Below, piece by piece: positions 26,468-35,939 of a DNA stretch of 64,000 nt. Numbering within the stretch: position 1 is the stretch's first letter; every line of letters starts with the position of its first letter. Both the position numbers and the translations under genes were made by a program. The notes under the pieces were generated by a model, which made no database searches, had not been told where the DNA came from, and saw only the letters and a list, made by a program, of their open reading frames with translations. This DNA comes from HK1 sp965220535 (lineage in GTDB: Bacteria; Pseudomonadota; Gammaproteobacteria; HK1), in the NCBI GenBank assembly GCA_965220535.1, contig OZ244833.1:2170001-2234000 (forward strand). Reading direction: 5' to 3'.

Positions 26468-28231
26468 TCAGCGAGAGACGGTCAACTCCGCATAGCGAGG
26501 CAGCAAACAGCGTTGATCCTGCATCGCATCGCGCCGGAAAGGAGCGCCGAGTTCCTTGTTGACCAGCACTTCGATCAAGGTGGTTCGGCCTTGTTCTTGG
26601 GCTTTGCACGCATCGCGCATCGCCGCGCTCAGATCCGCCATCGACTCGACCCGCAGGCCCTCGAGGCCGAAAGCCTTGGCCACTTCGGCGTAGCTGAAAG
26701 GGTCGCCGAGCTCGGTGCCGACGAAGCGCTCGTCGAACCACAAGATATCGTTTTTCTTCTCCGCCCCCCATTGTTCGTTGCGGAAAACGACGATGGTAAC
26801 GGGGATCTGCATCCGCTCGCAGGTCGGCAGCTCGTTGAGGCTGATCCCGAAAGCCCCGTCCCCGACGAGGGCCACGGCGGGACGCTCGGGGCGAGCGAGC
26901 TTGGCTCCCATGATGGCGGGGAAGGCGTAGCCGCAGTTGCCGAACATCCCCGGGGCCAAGAAACTCCGGGGCTGCTCGAAGGGGAGGTAGCTATTGGCCA
27001 TCGCGCAGATATTGCCGATATCGGTCGAGACCATCGCATCCTCCGGCAGGCCGTCCTGGATCGCGCGCAAGGCTTGGCGCGGCGCCAATCGATCCGGAGT
27101 CGCCGCGCGCGCTTTGGCATTCCACGAACTGCCGACATCGTCCTCCTCGTGATCCCAACCGGCGAGTTTTTGCAGCCACGCGGATTTCGCGGTGGAGATG
27201 GCGTTGCGGCGCGCCACTCCCGCCTCGCCCGGCTCATGTCCTTCAAGGGCGTCGAAGAGCTGCGAAGCCACCGCCTTGGCATCGCCGCAGACGGCGATAT
27301 CGATCGGTTTGGCAAGGCCGAGCATATCGGCGTTCGCATCCACTTGGATGATGCGCGCCTTGCCCGTCCAATATTCGATATTGTGCTGCGGCAGGGTGCT
27401 GAAAGGGTTGAGGCGGGTGCCGAGGGCGAGGATCACATCGGCACCCTTGATCAGGCTCATCGCCGATTCCCAGCCTTGGTAGCCGAGCGGCCCGACGGCC
27501 AGAGGATGGCTTGCGGGGAAGCTGTCGTTATGCAGATAGCTATTGGCGACCGGAGACTCCAAACGCTCGGCGAGCTGTCGGCACTCGTCCACCGCGTCCC
27601 CGAGCACCACTCCGGCACCGGCGACGATCATCGGGAATTTCGCCTGCCGGAGAAGATCCGCGGCGCGGGCGACAGCCTCGTTGTCGCCGGGCTGACGGCC
27701 GGGCAGGATCGGTTCCGGGATCTCGACGTCGATGATCTCGCAGAAATAATCGCGGGGGATATTGAACTGCACCGGTGCGCAGTGCTGACGCGCCCGTTGA
27801 AAGCATCGGCTCAGCGATTCCACCATCCGCGAGGGATGGGCGAGGGTTTCCTGATGGCAGGTGATTTCTTGGAAATAAGGCAGCTGGCGCGTTTCCTGAA
27901 AGCCGCCCAAGCCTTGGGTTTTCGCGCCGGTTTCCGGGGTGATCACGAGCATCGGCGTATGGTTCCAGTAGGCGGCGGCCACGGCGGTGACGAAGTTGGT
28001 GATCCCCGGGCCGTTCTGGGCGATGCACACCGCCATCTCGCCGCCGGCGCGACAGTAGCCGTCGGCCATGTGGGCCGCCCCTTGCTCATGGGCGACATCG
28101 ACGAAGCGGATACCGGCGCGGGCGAAAACATCCAATCCCGGCATGAATGCCGAACCGACGATTCCGAATGCCACCTTCACGCCGTTGACTCTGAGGGTTT
28201 CGACGAAGGCTTCTTGAGAGGTCATCTGCAT
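26468..28231 (-). CDS. xsc: Sulfoacetaldehyde acetyltransferase
   Basis: Xsc is a TPP enzyme that desulfonates sulfoacetaldehyde to acetyl phosphate and sulfite, the key step in taurine and other C2-sulfonate breakdown. The 587-residue length and characteristic stretches fit: TSQEAFVETLRVNGV, FGIVGSAFMPGLDVF, IAQNGPGITNFVTA, AYWNHTPMLVITPETGAK, INIPRDYF-like segment, VGDGAFGISLNEL (TPP site) and ELGAPFRRDAM near the C-terminus. No taurine transaminase, sulfite exporter or phosphate acetyltransferase gene is adjacent, so the rest of the pathway must be elsewhere. Start ATG 28231 has AGGA upstream; an alternative ATG two codons on is possible. Confidence 0.92.
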   Translation of the reverse strand: MQMTSQEAFVETLRVNGVKVAFGIVGSAFMPGLDVFARAGIRFVDVAHEQGAAHMADGYCRAGGEMAVCIAQNGPGITNFVTAVAAAYWNHTPMLVITPETGAKTQGLGGFQETRQLPYFQEITCHQETLAHPSRMVESLSRCFQRARQHCAPVQFNIPRDYFCEIIDVEIPEPILPGRQPGDNEAVARAADLLRQAKFPMIVAGAGVVLGDAVDECRQLAERLESPVANSYLHNDSFPASHPLAVGPLGYQGWESAMSLIKGADVILALGTRLNPFSTLPQHNIEYWTGKARIIQVDANADMLGLAKPIDIAVCGDAKAVASQLFDALEGHEPGEAGVARRNAISTAKSAWLQKLAGWDHEEDDVGSSWNAKARAATPDRLAPRQALRAIQDGLPEDAMVSTDIGNICAMANSYLPFEQPRSFLAPGMFGNCGYAFPAIMGAKLARPERPAVALVGDGAFGISLNELPTCERMQIPVTIVVFRNEQWGAEKKNDILWFDERFVGTELGDPFSYAEVAKAFGLEGLRVESMADLSAAMRDACKAQEQGRTTLIEVLVNKELGAPFRRDAMQDQRCLLPRYAELTVSR

Positions 28232-28397
28232 CTTCTTGGATCCTATGGGTGATATTGACGAAAAGGGGCGCAGCGGCGCAGCCGTTCAGTGTGCCCCAGA
28301 GTGGACGGCAGGGCAAGAGATCGCGATGCTTTTCGAGCCCCGATCGAAAGGAATTCCGAAAAAATCCCGCGTAAAAACCGATATCGTGTGTCCGTCA

Positions 28398-29708
28398 TCA
28401 TCGCGGTACAGAAGAAAGCGCCATCGACGTCGGAGCGCCGCCGCTCAACCGGTGCAGAATCAGCAGCGCGAGCAGGCCCTCGCCGGCATTGACCAAGAAA
28501 GCGGTTGCCGGACCGAAGTTCTCGGCGAGCCAACCGATATGCAAAAAGCCGATCGGCCCGGTACCGATACAAAGCGTCAGCACGCCGAGGACGCGGCTGC
28601 GATATTCCGGCGGGGCGTTGAGGTAGGAAAGAGCGCTTTGCATCGCCGCGAAGCAGGCTCCCGAAACCCCGATCGCCAGCAAGATCGCCGCCGCGACGAG
28701 AAAGGGCGCAAGGGACTTCGAAGGTCCCTCGATCCCCGCCGCGAGGGAGAGGCAGACCAGCCCCAAGACTCCGATCAGGAGCAGGTAGAACGCGGTCCCG
28801 AATTGGTAGATTGCCACGAATTGACGGGGGCGGGCGAAAAGAACCAAGGAGATGGCGCCGATGAACGCGCCTAGACCCTCGCAACTCGAAAGCAGCCCGA
28901 TCAACGCCGGACCGAGCCCGAAGATATCCGCCCCGACCACCGGAATCATCGAAGTGAAAGGGAAACCCCACAGGTTGAAAACGACGGTGATGGCAAGAAT
29001 CCAACGCAGCCTCGGATCCTCGATGGCGAAACGAAAGCCCGAGATCAAATCCCCGAAGAAGGGTCCGCTTTGCTTCCGAGGCTCCCTCGCGGGCCCCGAA
29101 GGGGAGGGCACCGACGCGATGGCCACCAGACAAAGGGCGAAAAGGATCGCGCTGAGGATGAACACTCCGCCGAGGCTGAAGAATTGCAGGACGATGCCGC
29201 CGAGCACCGGTCCGAACATCTGAGTGGAGCTCGAGGCGGCCGAATCCAGCCTCATCGCCGTGGCCAAATCCTGCGCCGGCGTGATATCCCCGAGCAGACG
29301 TCGGCGTATCGGGATATCCGTTGCCCAGAGCATCCCGCCGACGACCGAGGCCGCCGCGAGCGGCCAAAAGTCCATGGAAAAGCGTCCGGCGGCGAATGCC
29401 ATGCCCAAAGAAAACGCAAGGGCGGTCGCCAGCGAGACGAGCATCAATCGCTTGCGATCGCTCCGCTCCGCGAAGGCCCCGAAGAGCGGGCCGCACAAAG
29501 CCAGCGGCAGCATCCACAAAAGCGGTATCAGGGAAACGAGCAGCGGCGAACCGGTGATCTCGAAGGTATGGACCCCGAGCACCAGCAACTGGAGCCACCG
29601 CACGATGCCGACAAAACCGCCGGTGCCCCAAACCGACAGGAAAGACCGGTTGCCGATCAGCAAATGCGAAACGCTCGCATCGATCGACAGGAAGGAGGGT
29701 TTTCTCAC
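28398..29708 (-). CDS. MFS transporter (exporter type)
   Basis: A 436-residue major facilitator protein with about 12 membrane helices. The loop-2/3 motif is seen as GAFAERSDRKRLM, and the overall arrangement (FVGIVRWLQLLVLGVHTFE, central basic loop, PEYRSRVLG in the second half) matches the enterobactin-exporter-like MFS_3 group. The start is GTG. Substrate unknown. It is encoded just upstream of xsc on the same strand (167 bases between), so export of sulfite or a sulfonate is conceivable but unsupported by the sequence. Confidence 0.85.
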   Translation of the reverse strand: MRKPSFLSIDASVSHLLIGNRSFLSVWGTGGFVGIVRWLQLLVLGVHTFEITGSPLLVSLIPLLWMLPLALCGPLFGAFAERSDRKRLMLVSLATALAFSLGMAFAAGRFSMDFWPLAAASVVGGMLWATDIPIRRRLLGDITPAQDLATAMRLDSAASSSTQMFGPVLGGIVLQFFSLGGVFILSAILFALCLVAIASVPSPSGPAREPRKQSGPFFGDLISGFRFAIEDPRLRWILAITVVFNLWGFPFTSMIPVVGADIFGLGPALIGLLSSCEGLGAFIGAISLVLFARPRQFVAIYQFGTAFYLLLIGVLGLVCLSLAAGIEGPSKSLAPFLVAAAILLAIGVSGACFAAMQSALSYLNAPPEYRSRVLGVLTLCIGTGPIGFLHIGWLAENFGPATAFLVNAGEGLLALLILHRLSGGAPTSMALSSVPR

Positions 29709-30209
29709 CGCCGGTGCATCATCGAAGCCCCGCCGGGGCCTCGGTCAACGAAGATAAAGCGCCCCGAAGAAGGCTTGTCGGCGACGACGAAGCGCTTACC
29801 GACATCTCTTTCGGGGGGATATCGACGCTTGCAAGTGCGACCCGCGACGCAAGCGCAAAAGGCCGTCTTCCCTCTTGCCGAGCGATGCCCTCGTTCGGCT
29901 TCGGGCACGAGATCCGAGCGAAGGGAGCGAGAAGAAACGGGCTCGATGGCATCAGCGGAGTCTCGTCGTTGCCGAGCGATTTGCCGACGATAACCCGAGA
30001 TGCTCGGCACCCTCGCTTTTTCGACGCTCTCGAGGCGGCCTTCGTACAAGATGCCATCCCCCCGAGGGATGGGCGATGGATATCGATATCGAGCGCTTGC
30101 GCTGTTCTCGGCGAATATCGAGCGCAAGCCTTCGTTCGAAACGAGGCTCGTACCGGTCGATCCCGCACCGCCGACACGCACCGCCGATACATTTAGTGTG
30201 GCGAGCTCC
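29709..30209. other. Non-coding stretch, nothing recognised
   Basis: About 500 bases upstream of the MFS gene and downstream of the metalloprotease gene, both on the minus strand. No supported gene or clear hairpin. Confidence 0.5.
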
Positions 30210-31625
30210 TTATTGCGTCCGGATAAGACTGACTTCGCTGTTGTTGACCAGAGCGTTGGCCCCGGTCCGAGTCAAGATCTGGGCGCTGATACGAAAAGAC
30301 GAGGCGAGTCGGCATGAAAGTTCCATGCCTTGCCAGCGATGCCCGATCAGTTCTGCGAGTCTTTGGCTTTGGAAATGCGCGACGCTCCCCTTTTTGACGC
30401 TATCGAGCATACCCTCGTGCAAGGTACCGTCGTCCCTCCAGCATCGGATAGCGATATCGCCGCAGCCCGGCTCGGCGTCGACGGGGCAATAGACCCTGAT
30501 ATTGGATTCGTCGGCGCTCCCGGGAGCGGGGATCGAGTGGAGCCTGACGATATATTCATCCTCCTCCGACGAGGGCTCGGCGATGCCGGTATTGTTGATC
30601 AGCACGCCCTCTCCCGAGCGTGTCCATACTTGGCCCGAAATTTGACGGGGGCTACGCAGTTTGCAAGCCAGTCGTTTTTGCCAAGGGCTGCCGCCGGTGA
30701 TCTGCATGATCTCCGCCGAGCTCAAAGCGCGGGTTCCGCCGGCAGGGATCTCCTCGGACAGAGCGCCGGAAAACCCCGTACCGTTCGTCTGATCGGTGCA
30801 ATCAAGAAAAACCGCGCAATCTCGCTCTTCGTCCTCGCAGCGAATGCGCAAGGTGGATTGATCGCCGTTGGTGACCGGAGCGATGGCGTGCAGGATGGCC
30901 CGCACCGGATCGCCGGCTCCGCCCGACGATCCGGCAGAGCCGTAAATCGCCAAGATCCCCGCGATATCATCGGGCTGTAGACGATCGATATCGCTGATCT
31001 TCGAGTTCATCATCGAGGCGACGATCTGTCCTGCTTCGTCCGGGTGGTCAAGTCCCCAAGTATGGCCGAATTCATGGAGGGCGACGCGGTGCATATCGAC
31101 CAGTGTGTCCCCGTTCGACGTACTTCGAAGCGCTCCCGAATAGCTGTTCCAATAGGCGTAGCTCGTATTGAAACTGATATCGCTTTCTAAAATGACGCCG
31201 GTTTGGGGGTTGTAGCGATTCACGGTGATCGCCAAAGAGCGCTCGTCGAAAGCACGGCCGCAGATGGTGTTGTCGGCGGTGACCGTGTTGGTGCTGTCGC
31301 CGGATACACAACCCGGCTCTTCGGACGAGCTCGTGATATTCATGCGCAATCGGGCGTCGATTCGATACCAGCGATCGGCGGCGCTTCGGATCACGTCCTC
31401 CCAGCAAGGGCCGTATTCATAAAGATCCAAACCCTGCGCTTTCGGCATGCAGGTATCGCTCGAAGAACCCCCGACACTCGCCTCCACATCGATCTCGCGC
31501 CGATCCCATTTGAGCCCGACCCCGTTATTGCCTCGCCATTGCGCCCACGCCTCGGCTTTCCCGGCCGGGAAGAGGATCAGGAGAAGAAGGAGAGCCGAAA
31601 AAATCGCTGCCGTGAGCGAAAGCAT
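30210..31625 (-). CDS. Secreted matrixin-type metalloprotease with two four-Cys modules
   Basis: The 471-residue protein starts at ATG 31625 (GAGG 6 bases upstream) with a signal peptide (LTAAIFSALLLLLILF, AEA cleavage site about residue 26). Residues 30-235 form a metzincin domain: the zinc motif HEFGHTWGLDH at 184-194 and the Met-turn VASMMNS near 205, as in matrixins (M10). Modules A and B follow: TLRIRC, FLDCTD, KRLACKLRS, QVWTRSGEGVLINN; then SNIRVYC, AIRCWRDDGTLHEG, AHFQSQRLAELIGHRW, QILTRTGANALVNN. A secreted zinc endopeptidase is well supported; target and function of the modules are unknown. An in-frame 74-residue extension upstream precedes the signal peptide and is not included. 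Confidence 0.9.
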   Translation of the reverse strand: MLSLTAAIFSALLLLLILFPAGKAEAWAQWRGNNGVGLKWDRREIDVEASVGGSSSDTCMPKAQGLDLYEYGPCWEDVIRSAADRWYRIDARLRMNITSSSEEPGCVSGDSTNTVTADNTICGRAFDERSLAITVNRYNPQTGVILESDISFNTSYAYWNSYSGALRSTSNGDTLVDMHRVALHEFGHTWGLDHPDEAGQIVASMMNSKISDIDRLQPDDIAGILAIYGSAGSSGGAGDPVRAILHAIAPVTNGDQSTLRIRCEDEERDCAVFLDCTDQTNGTGFSGALSEEIPAGGTRALSSAEIMQITGGSPWQKRLACKLRSPRQISGQVWTRSGEGVLINNTGIAEPSSEEDEYIVRLHSIPAPGSADESNIRVYCPVDAEPGCGDIAIRCWRDDGTLHEGMLDSVKKGSVAHFQSQRLAELIGHRWQGMELSCRLASSFRISAQILTRTGANALVNNSEVSLIRTQ

Positions 31626-32437
31626 GCCGAGCCTCGCTCCGAGAATGCCGCCGCCGGCGGGCCGTCGATGAATGATTTTCCTTCTCTCGGCAGATCGGAA
31701 GGGATGGGGATTGCGCAAGAACGTTATCTGTGCGAATGACATGGCAAGGTGACCGCCCGGACGAAGTGCGAACGACGAGATGAATACGATATGGAGATCG
31801 GATGGGGATTCGACATCTCGGGCGATGAGTTGAACTTTTTGCCGCAAAAAGCGATCCGAGCAAAAGGCGATTCCGAACCCCCCGATTATAAGCGACCGGG
31901 GCTATCGGCATTCAAGACGACGCGAAACGATGTCCTCGTTTTCGACGATCGCTTCGTACCCCCGGCCAAGGATCTGCCGAGGACGCCCAAGTGCACGTTC
32001 GCCTTTGTCGAATCATCATGCGTTATTCCATGCAGGGACTATGAGTATCATGCATCATAGAGAAAGGGAAGGCAAGGAAAAGCGAAGAAAGCCGCTTCTC
32101 GCTTTATCGGATCGTCGCTGTCGGCGGTTGTCCGCAAGCCATGCGCCGACGGGCGCCGGATACCGGTGAATCCCGGCCCGATCCGCTCCCTCGAGAGGCA
32201 GCAAACGAGGGATATTCGGGGGGATATTCGGGCACTGCGGGTGTTTTCGAACCCGACGGCCGATATGCCATCGGGGGAGTCGGTGCCCTCGTTCGGTTTC
32301 GGCACCGCCCTATCGAAGGAAATCGCCGATGAGACATGCCCGCCATTCGCTTAGGCGAGGGGCCAACCGGCCCCGGCGCATCGCTTCGACAGTTCTTCTT
32401 GTCGCCCCCCGAGATCGAGGATCGCCGGTGCCGAGAC
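31626..32437. other. Non-coding stretch between divergent genes
   Basis: About 810 bases. A 103-codon plus-strand frame (31749-32060, GTG start) has some protein-like texture but no ribosome site and no family signature; I do not call it. It must contain the promoters of both flanking genes. Confidence 0.4.
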
Positions 32438-33217
32438 ATGCTTGATATCGTTCACGAGACTTTGAAAGCCGCCACCGACGGAATACTCTACGGCTATCTC
32501 TATCCCTATATCCTCGAAGGGATGCTGACGACGCTGCTTTTGGCGGCGGTTTCTCTCGTCCTTGCCGTCGCTCTCGGGCTCGTTGCCGCCGGCGCCCGGC
32601 TCTCCTCTATCGCTCCGGCCCGCGCGGCGGCATGGCTTTACACCACGATCATTCGCGGCATACCGGATATCGTTTTGATGTTCATCTTCTTTTTCGGCGG
32701 ACAGCTGCTTTTGAACGATATCGGATATCGCTTGGACGAACTGGCGAACGCCTGGCAGCTCCCCTTCAACCCGGGCTGGGAATATATCGGGATCAGCGAA
32801 TTCACCGCCGGAGCGCTGACCATCGGCGTCATTTTCGGAGCCTATATGGCGGAGACCTTTCGCGGAGCGATCCTTGCGGTGCCCGTCGGCGAAATAGAGG
32901 CGGGACACGCTTTCGGGATGAGCCGGGGGCAGGTCTTCATGCGCATCACCCTGCCGGCGAGCGTGCGCCATGCCTTGCCGGGCTTCGGCAACAACTGGAT
33001 GGTATTGGTCAAGACCACCGCCCTCGTCTCGGTGATCGGCCTTGAAGATATGGTCTTTCGTGCCTCCCAAGCCGGCGGCACCACCCGCGAGCCCTTTTTG
33101 TTCTATCTTGCGGTCGCCTTTCTCTATTTGCTGATCACCTTGCTTTCCGAAAGCGGATTGCGTCGGCTCGAGCGCCGCTTCAGTATCGGCGTGCGATCGG
33201 CGCCGGAGGGCGTTTGA
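32438..33217 (+). CDS. Polar amino acid ABC transporter permease (HisQ/ArtQ-like)
   Basis: A 259-residue inner-membrane permease of the His/Arg/ornithine-opine uptake family. The N-terminal YILEGMLTTLLLAAVSLV, the proline-containing RGIPDIVLMFIFFFGGQLL, and the EAA loop (EIEAGHAFGMSRGQVFMRITLPASVRHALPG) are diagnostic. The ATG at 32438 is chosen because it gives a family-like N-terminus; a longer open frame begins at 32336. It overlaps the next permease gene by one base, so they are coupled. No ATPase or periplasmic binding-protein gene is nearby, so those components must be shared or encoded elsewhere. Confidence 0.9.
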   Translation: MLDIVHETLKAATDGILYGYLYPYILEGMLTTLLLAAVSLVLAVALGLVAAGARLSSIAPARAAAWLYTTIIRGIPDIVLMFIFFFGGQLLLNDIGYRLDELANAWQLPFNPGWEYIGISEFTAGALTIGVIFGAYMAETFRGAILAVPVGEIEAGHAFGMSRGQVFMRITLPASVRHALPGFGNNWMVLVKTTALVSVIGLEDMVFRASQAGGTTREPFLFYLAVAFLYLLITLLSESGLRRLERRFSIGVRSAPEGV

Positions 33218-33909
33218 TGGATTTCGCGCCGATCATCGCCAACCTGCCGCTCTATCTCGAGGGATTGGTGACGACCGTTTGGCTGGTGGTGGCCGCTCTC
33301 GCGATCGGATTGATTCTCAGTCATCCGATCGCGATCGCCGCCGGGTCGCGGCGCCGGTGGATTTCCGCTCTGCCTTCGGCCTTCATCCTCTTTTTCCGCG
33401 GCACTCCTTTGCTGATACAGATTTACCTCGTCTATTACGGCTTGGCGCAGTTGGAATGGGTCAGGGAAAGTGCACTATGGCCGATTTTCAAAGAAGCGAG
33501 GTGGTGCGCTCTGCTCGCTTTTTCCCTCAACACCGCCGCCTATACCGCGAAGATTTTGAGCGGGGCGATCGCGCAGACATCCTTTGCCGAGATCGAAGCG
33601 GCGCGGGCCGCCGGTATGCCCCGGGGCATGGTCCTGCGCCGCATCGTATTGCCGAGCGCTTGGCGACGCGCCTTGCCCGCGTGGGGCAACGAAGTCGTGT
33701 TCATGCTCCATGGCAGCGCCCTTGCCGGGGTGATCACCATCGTCGATCTCTTCGGAGCCGCGCGCATCGTCAACTCGCGCCATTTCATCCCCTTCGAATC
33801 CTTCCTCACCGCCGGCGCTTTCTACTTGGTCTTGACCTTCTTGATCGTCAATGCTTTCAAAGTTTGGGAAAAGCGTTGGCACCGACACCTTCGCGGGCAC
33901 CGGATCTGA
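33217..33909 (+). CDS. Polar amino acid ABC transporter permease (HisM/ArtM-like)
   Basis: A 230-residue second permease of the same transporter. It has the family features IANLPLYLEGLVTTVWLVV, FFRGTPLLIQIYLVYYGL (a hallmark of HisM/ArtM) and the EAA loop EIEAARAAGMPRGMVLRRIV. Its ATG overlaps the TGA of the preceding gene (TGATG); a TTG one codon earlier is an alternative start. With the 32438 product it would form the membrane heterodimer for an amino acid such as arginine, ornithine or histidine. Confidence 0.9.
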   Translation: MDFAPIIANLPLYLEGLVTTVWLVVAALAIGLILSHPIAIAAGSRRRWISALPSAFILFFRGTPLLIQIYLVYYGLAQLEWVRESALWPIFKEARWCALLAFSLNTAAYTAKILSGAIAQTSFAEIEAARAAGMPRGMVLRRIVLPSAWRRALPAWGNEVVFMLHGSALAGVITIVDLFGAARIVNSRHFIPFESFLTAGAFYLVLTFLIVNAFKVWEKRWHRHLRGHRI

Positions 33910-34236
33910 ATTCCCGGCCCATCCCGCGACGCTTCGAAAGGCTTTCAAGGCGCATATCGTCGAGTGCGCTCGCCGAACCCGAGGGTTTTTCGATATCCAT
34001 CGCTTCGGTCGCCTGCGTAAACGACCGACAGCCCGCAAGAGCCCTCCGCAAGAGATCCAAGAGAGCCTTGGCCCGATGTCATATCCTCGAGCTTCCAAGG
34101 ATCGCGATTAGAATTCAGCCGCGGGAGGGGCGGCGATCTTCCGCCGCGGAACCCGTATCACTTGTCTTGCCGCGATGCACGAAGCGACCGATCTCGCAAG
34201 CCTTCAGGGGCCAAGGGATCGATCCGGGGGAATGCG
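33910..34236. other. Non-coding stretch, nothing recognised
   Basis: About 330 bases between the permease operon and pyrE; no supported gene. Confidence 0.5.
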
Positions 34237-34812
34237 ATGAAGAGCGAACGAGAGGACGAACGAGAGGAATTGCGAAAGATGATGGACGAGCTCTGTCTCG
34301 ACACCGGCTCTTCCTATACCCTGACCACCGGCAGTCAATCTTCTTTCTACTTCGATTGCAAGAAGGCGATGCTGAACGGGCGAGCGTTATCCCTGATCGC
34401 CGCCGCTTTTTTGGAAGAAGCGGAAAGTCTCCCCGTTTTTCCGGCGGCGATCGGCGGATTGACGATGGGAGCGGATTTCATCGTCGCGGCGGTGATCCAG
34501 CGCGCTTTCGAAAAGGGACGTCCGATGACCTCGGCTTCGGTGGTTCGCAAAGAACCGAAAAAGCATGGGACTCGAAGCCGGATCGAAAACGAACTTGCCG
34601 CGGGGACCGATATCATGGTGGTCGATGACGTGGTCACCAGCGGCTCTTCCACCGATACCGCCTGCCGGGAATTCATCGAATCCGGCTACCGGATCGCAGG
34701 CATCGTGGCCTTGGTGGATCGCGAAGCGGGAGGGCTCGAAGCGCTGGAGAAGCGCTATGGCTGCCCCACCCGGGCGGTATTTCGCAAAAGCGACTTTCCT
34801 CGGATCACCTGA
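34237..34812 (+). CDS. pyrE: Orotate phosphoribosyltransferase
   Basis: The 191-residue protein transfers phosphoribose from PRPP to orotate in UMP synthesis. The PRPP-binding motif VVDDVVTSGSST is complete, and the N-terminal SSYTLTTGSQSSFYFDCKK and AIGGLTMGADFIVAAV segments are those of PyrE. Start ATG 34237 is preceded by a GGGGGA site; the longer frame from 34162 is not used. A hairpin 5 bases after the stop probably ends transcription. No other pyrimidine gene is adjacent. Confidence 0.92.
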   Translation: MKSEREDEREELRKMMDELCLDTGSSYTLTTGSQSSFYFDCKKAMLNGRALSLIAAAFLEEAESLPVFPAAIGGLTMGADFIVAAVIQRAFEKGRPMTSASVVRKEPKKHGTRSRIENELAAGTDIMVVDDVVTSGSSTDTACREFIESGYRIAGIVALVDREAGGLEALEKRYGCPTRAVFRKSDFPRIT

Positions 34813-34816
34813 AAAG

Positions 34817-34844
34817 CCCCGCTCGCTTTATTGCGCAAGCGGGG
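34817..34844 (+). terminator. Terminator-like hairpin after pyrE
   Basis: CCCCGCT pairs with AGCGGGG, extended internally by CGC/GCG around a TTTATT loop with small bulges, right after the pyrE stop. No strong T-run follows. Confidence 0.55.
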
Positions 34845-35039
34845 GATTCGAAACCGGCCCATCGCCCGCCCCTCGATGTCGACGGCACCCTCGAAGGCAG
34901 CTTGCAGATTGCCGAGCCGGGGCGACTCGAGATGAAGGGATCGAAGGGGTTGTCGCATCGCCCGAGTGCGGCCCGAGTGCGATGCGGCGATCGAGACGAT
35001 GCGGGGATTCGGGGGAGACAGAGATATAAAGAATCGATC

Positions 35040-35076
35040 GGGAGAGGGTCTGCGACTCGAGATCCGACCCTCTCCC
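35040..35076 (-). terminator. Hairpin after the small coiled-coil gene
   Basis: GGGAGAGGGTC and GACCCTCTCCC are a perfect 11-bp inverted repeat with a 15-base loop, 18 bases past the stop of the 35094-35384 gene. A related GGGAGAGGGTCGGAT sequence lies after the other coiled-coil gene at 42148-42162. Confidence 0.6.
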
Positions 35077-35093
35077 GAAAGGGAATGATGGAA

Positions 35094-35384
35094 TCAGTTC
35101 CAAAACACCTTTACGAAAAGCGCGATCACCGCAGAAGAAAGAATGACCGAGATCGCGATACCGTAAGCTTGGTTCGATCGGCTGCGATCGGCGGCTATAC
35201 GAGCCTCCGTCGACGCCCGCTCGGTTGCCGCGACAGTGTCGGCTCGGGTGCGCTCCTCGGTTGCCTGAGCCCGCGCCGTTGCGGTAAGAACATCGGCCCG
35301 CATATTGGCGAAGTCGACTCTCAGGTCGGCGGCCTCGTCTTTGGTAATCGTGCGCGTTCCCGACGCCATCGCGTCAGCGTTCAT
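35094..35384 (-). CDS. Small coiled-coil protein with C-terminal membrane anchor
   Basis: A 96-residue protein with start ATG 35384 and GGAGG 7 bases upstream. Residues 15-70 are Ala/Arg/Glu-rich and predicted to form a coiled coil (heptad-like ATARAQATEERTRADTVAAT). Residues 73-96 form one membrane helix (AYGIAISVILSSAVIALFV) ending in FWN. This tail-anchored plan resembles the 42175-42693 protein and bacterial DUF1640/CCDC90-like proteins in general layout, but I recognise no family from sequence. Function unknown. Confidence 0.75.
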   Translation of the reverse strand: MNADAMASGTRTITKDEAADLRVDFANMRADVLTATARAQATEERTRADTVAATERASTEARIAADRSRSNQAYGIAISVILSSAVIALFVKVFWN

Positions 35385-35939
35385 GAGATTTCCTCCTCGT
35401 TTTCCGATCAAGCACCGTATCGGTGCATGGGAGATGCGAAGCTGGCCAACGTGAATAGACCGATCTTCGTATCGGCAACAGCGATTCGCTCGAAAAATAT
35501 ACGATGCGCATCGCTGAATTTCTTGCTCTTGGTCGGATATTACCGACTCTCACGATGTTTTGTCTACCCCTTGACCTGCATATCCGACGAATTTTTTTCG
35601 AGATTCGACTTCCCGATCGAAGCGCTCTTTCTTCCCCTCGATGCGATCGCTTCGGTGAGCCGATGCGTTGCAGATTCTCGAGATGGCTTTTCCCCCGGCC
35701 GAGATCGAACGCCTGAGCATGCCGGTCGTGCGCCGGAGTCCGACGATCATCCGAGCCCTTGCTCGTATCGGATAGCAAGACGATGCCGGATGGCACCGGT
35801 CGGTCGATTGTCACTACCCTTCGCTCCTTGCAAAAAACAAGGCCGTTTCGTGTCGCCGGCCTCGTCTTCGGCTCTCGATCGGTGCAAAAAGAACGCCGGT
35901 GGGGAAAAGGGGATAGAACTCGCCGCGGGTGCGATGCGC
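35385..35939. other. Non-coding stretch, nothing recognised
   Basis: About 555 bases, with a relatively A+T-rich part at 35480-35610. It includes the promoter region of the small coiled-coil gene. No other feature is supported. Confidence 0.5.

Noticed and set aside
26402..28252. 616-codon plus-strand open frame
   Set aside because: Antisense to xsc; longer than xsc but without any recognisable motif, whereas xsc matches its family throughout.
31749..32060. 103-codon plus-strand frame as a hypothetical gene
   Set aside because: GTG start without ribosome site, no motif, no conserved context; cannot be distinguished from chance.
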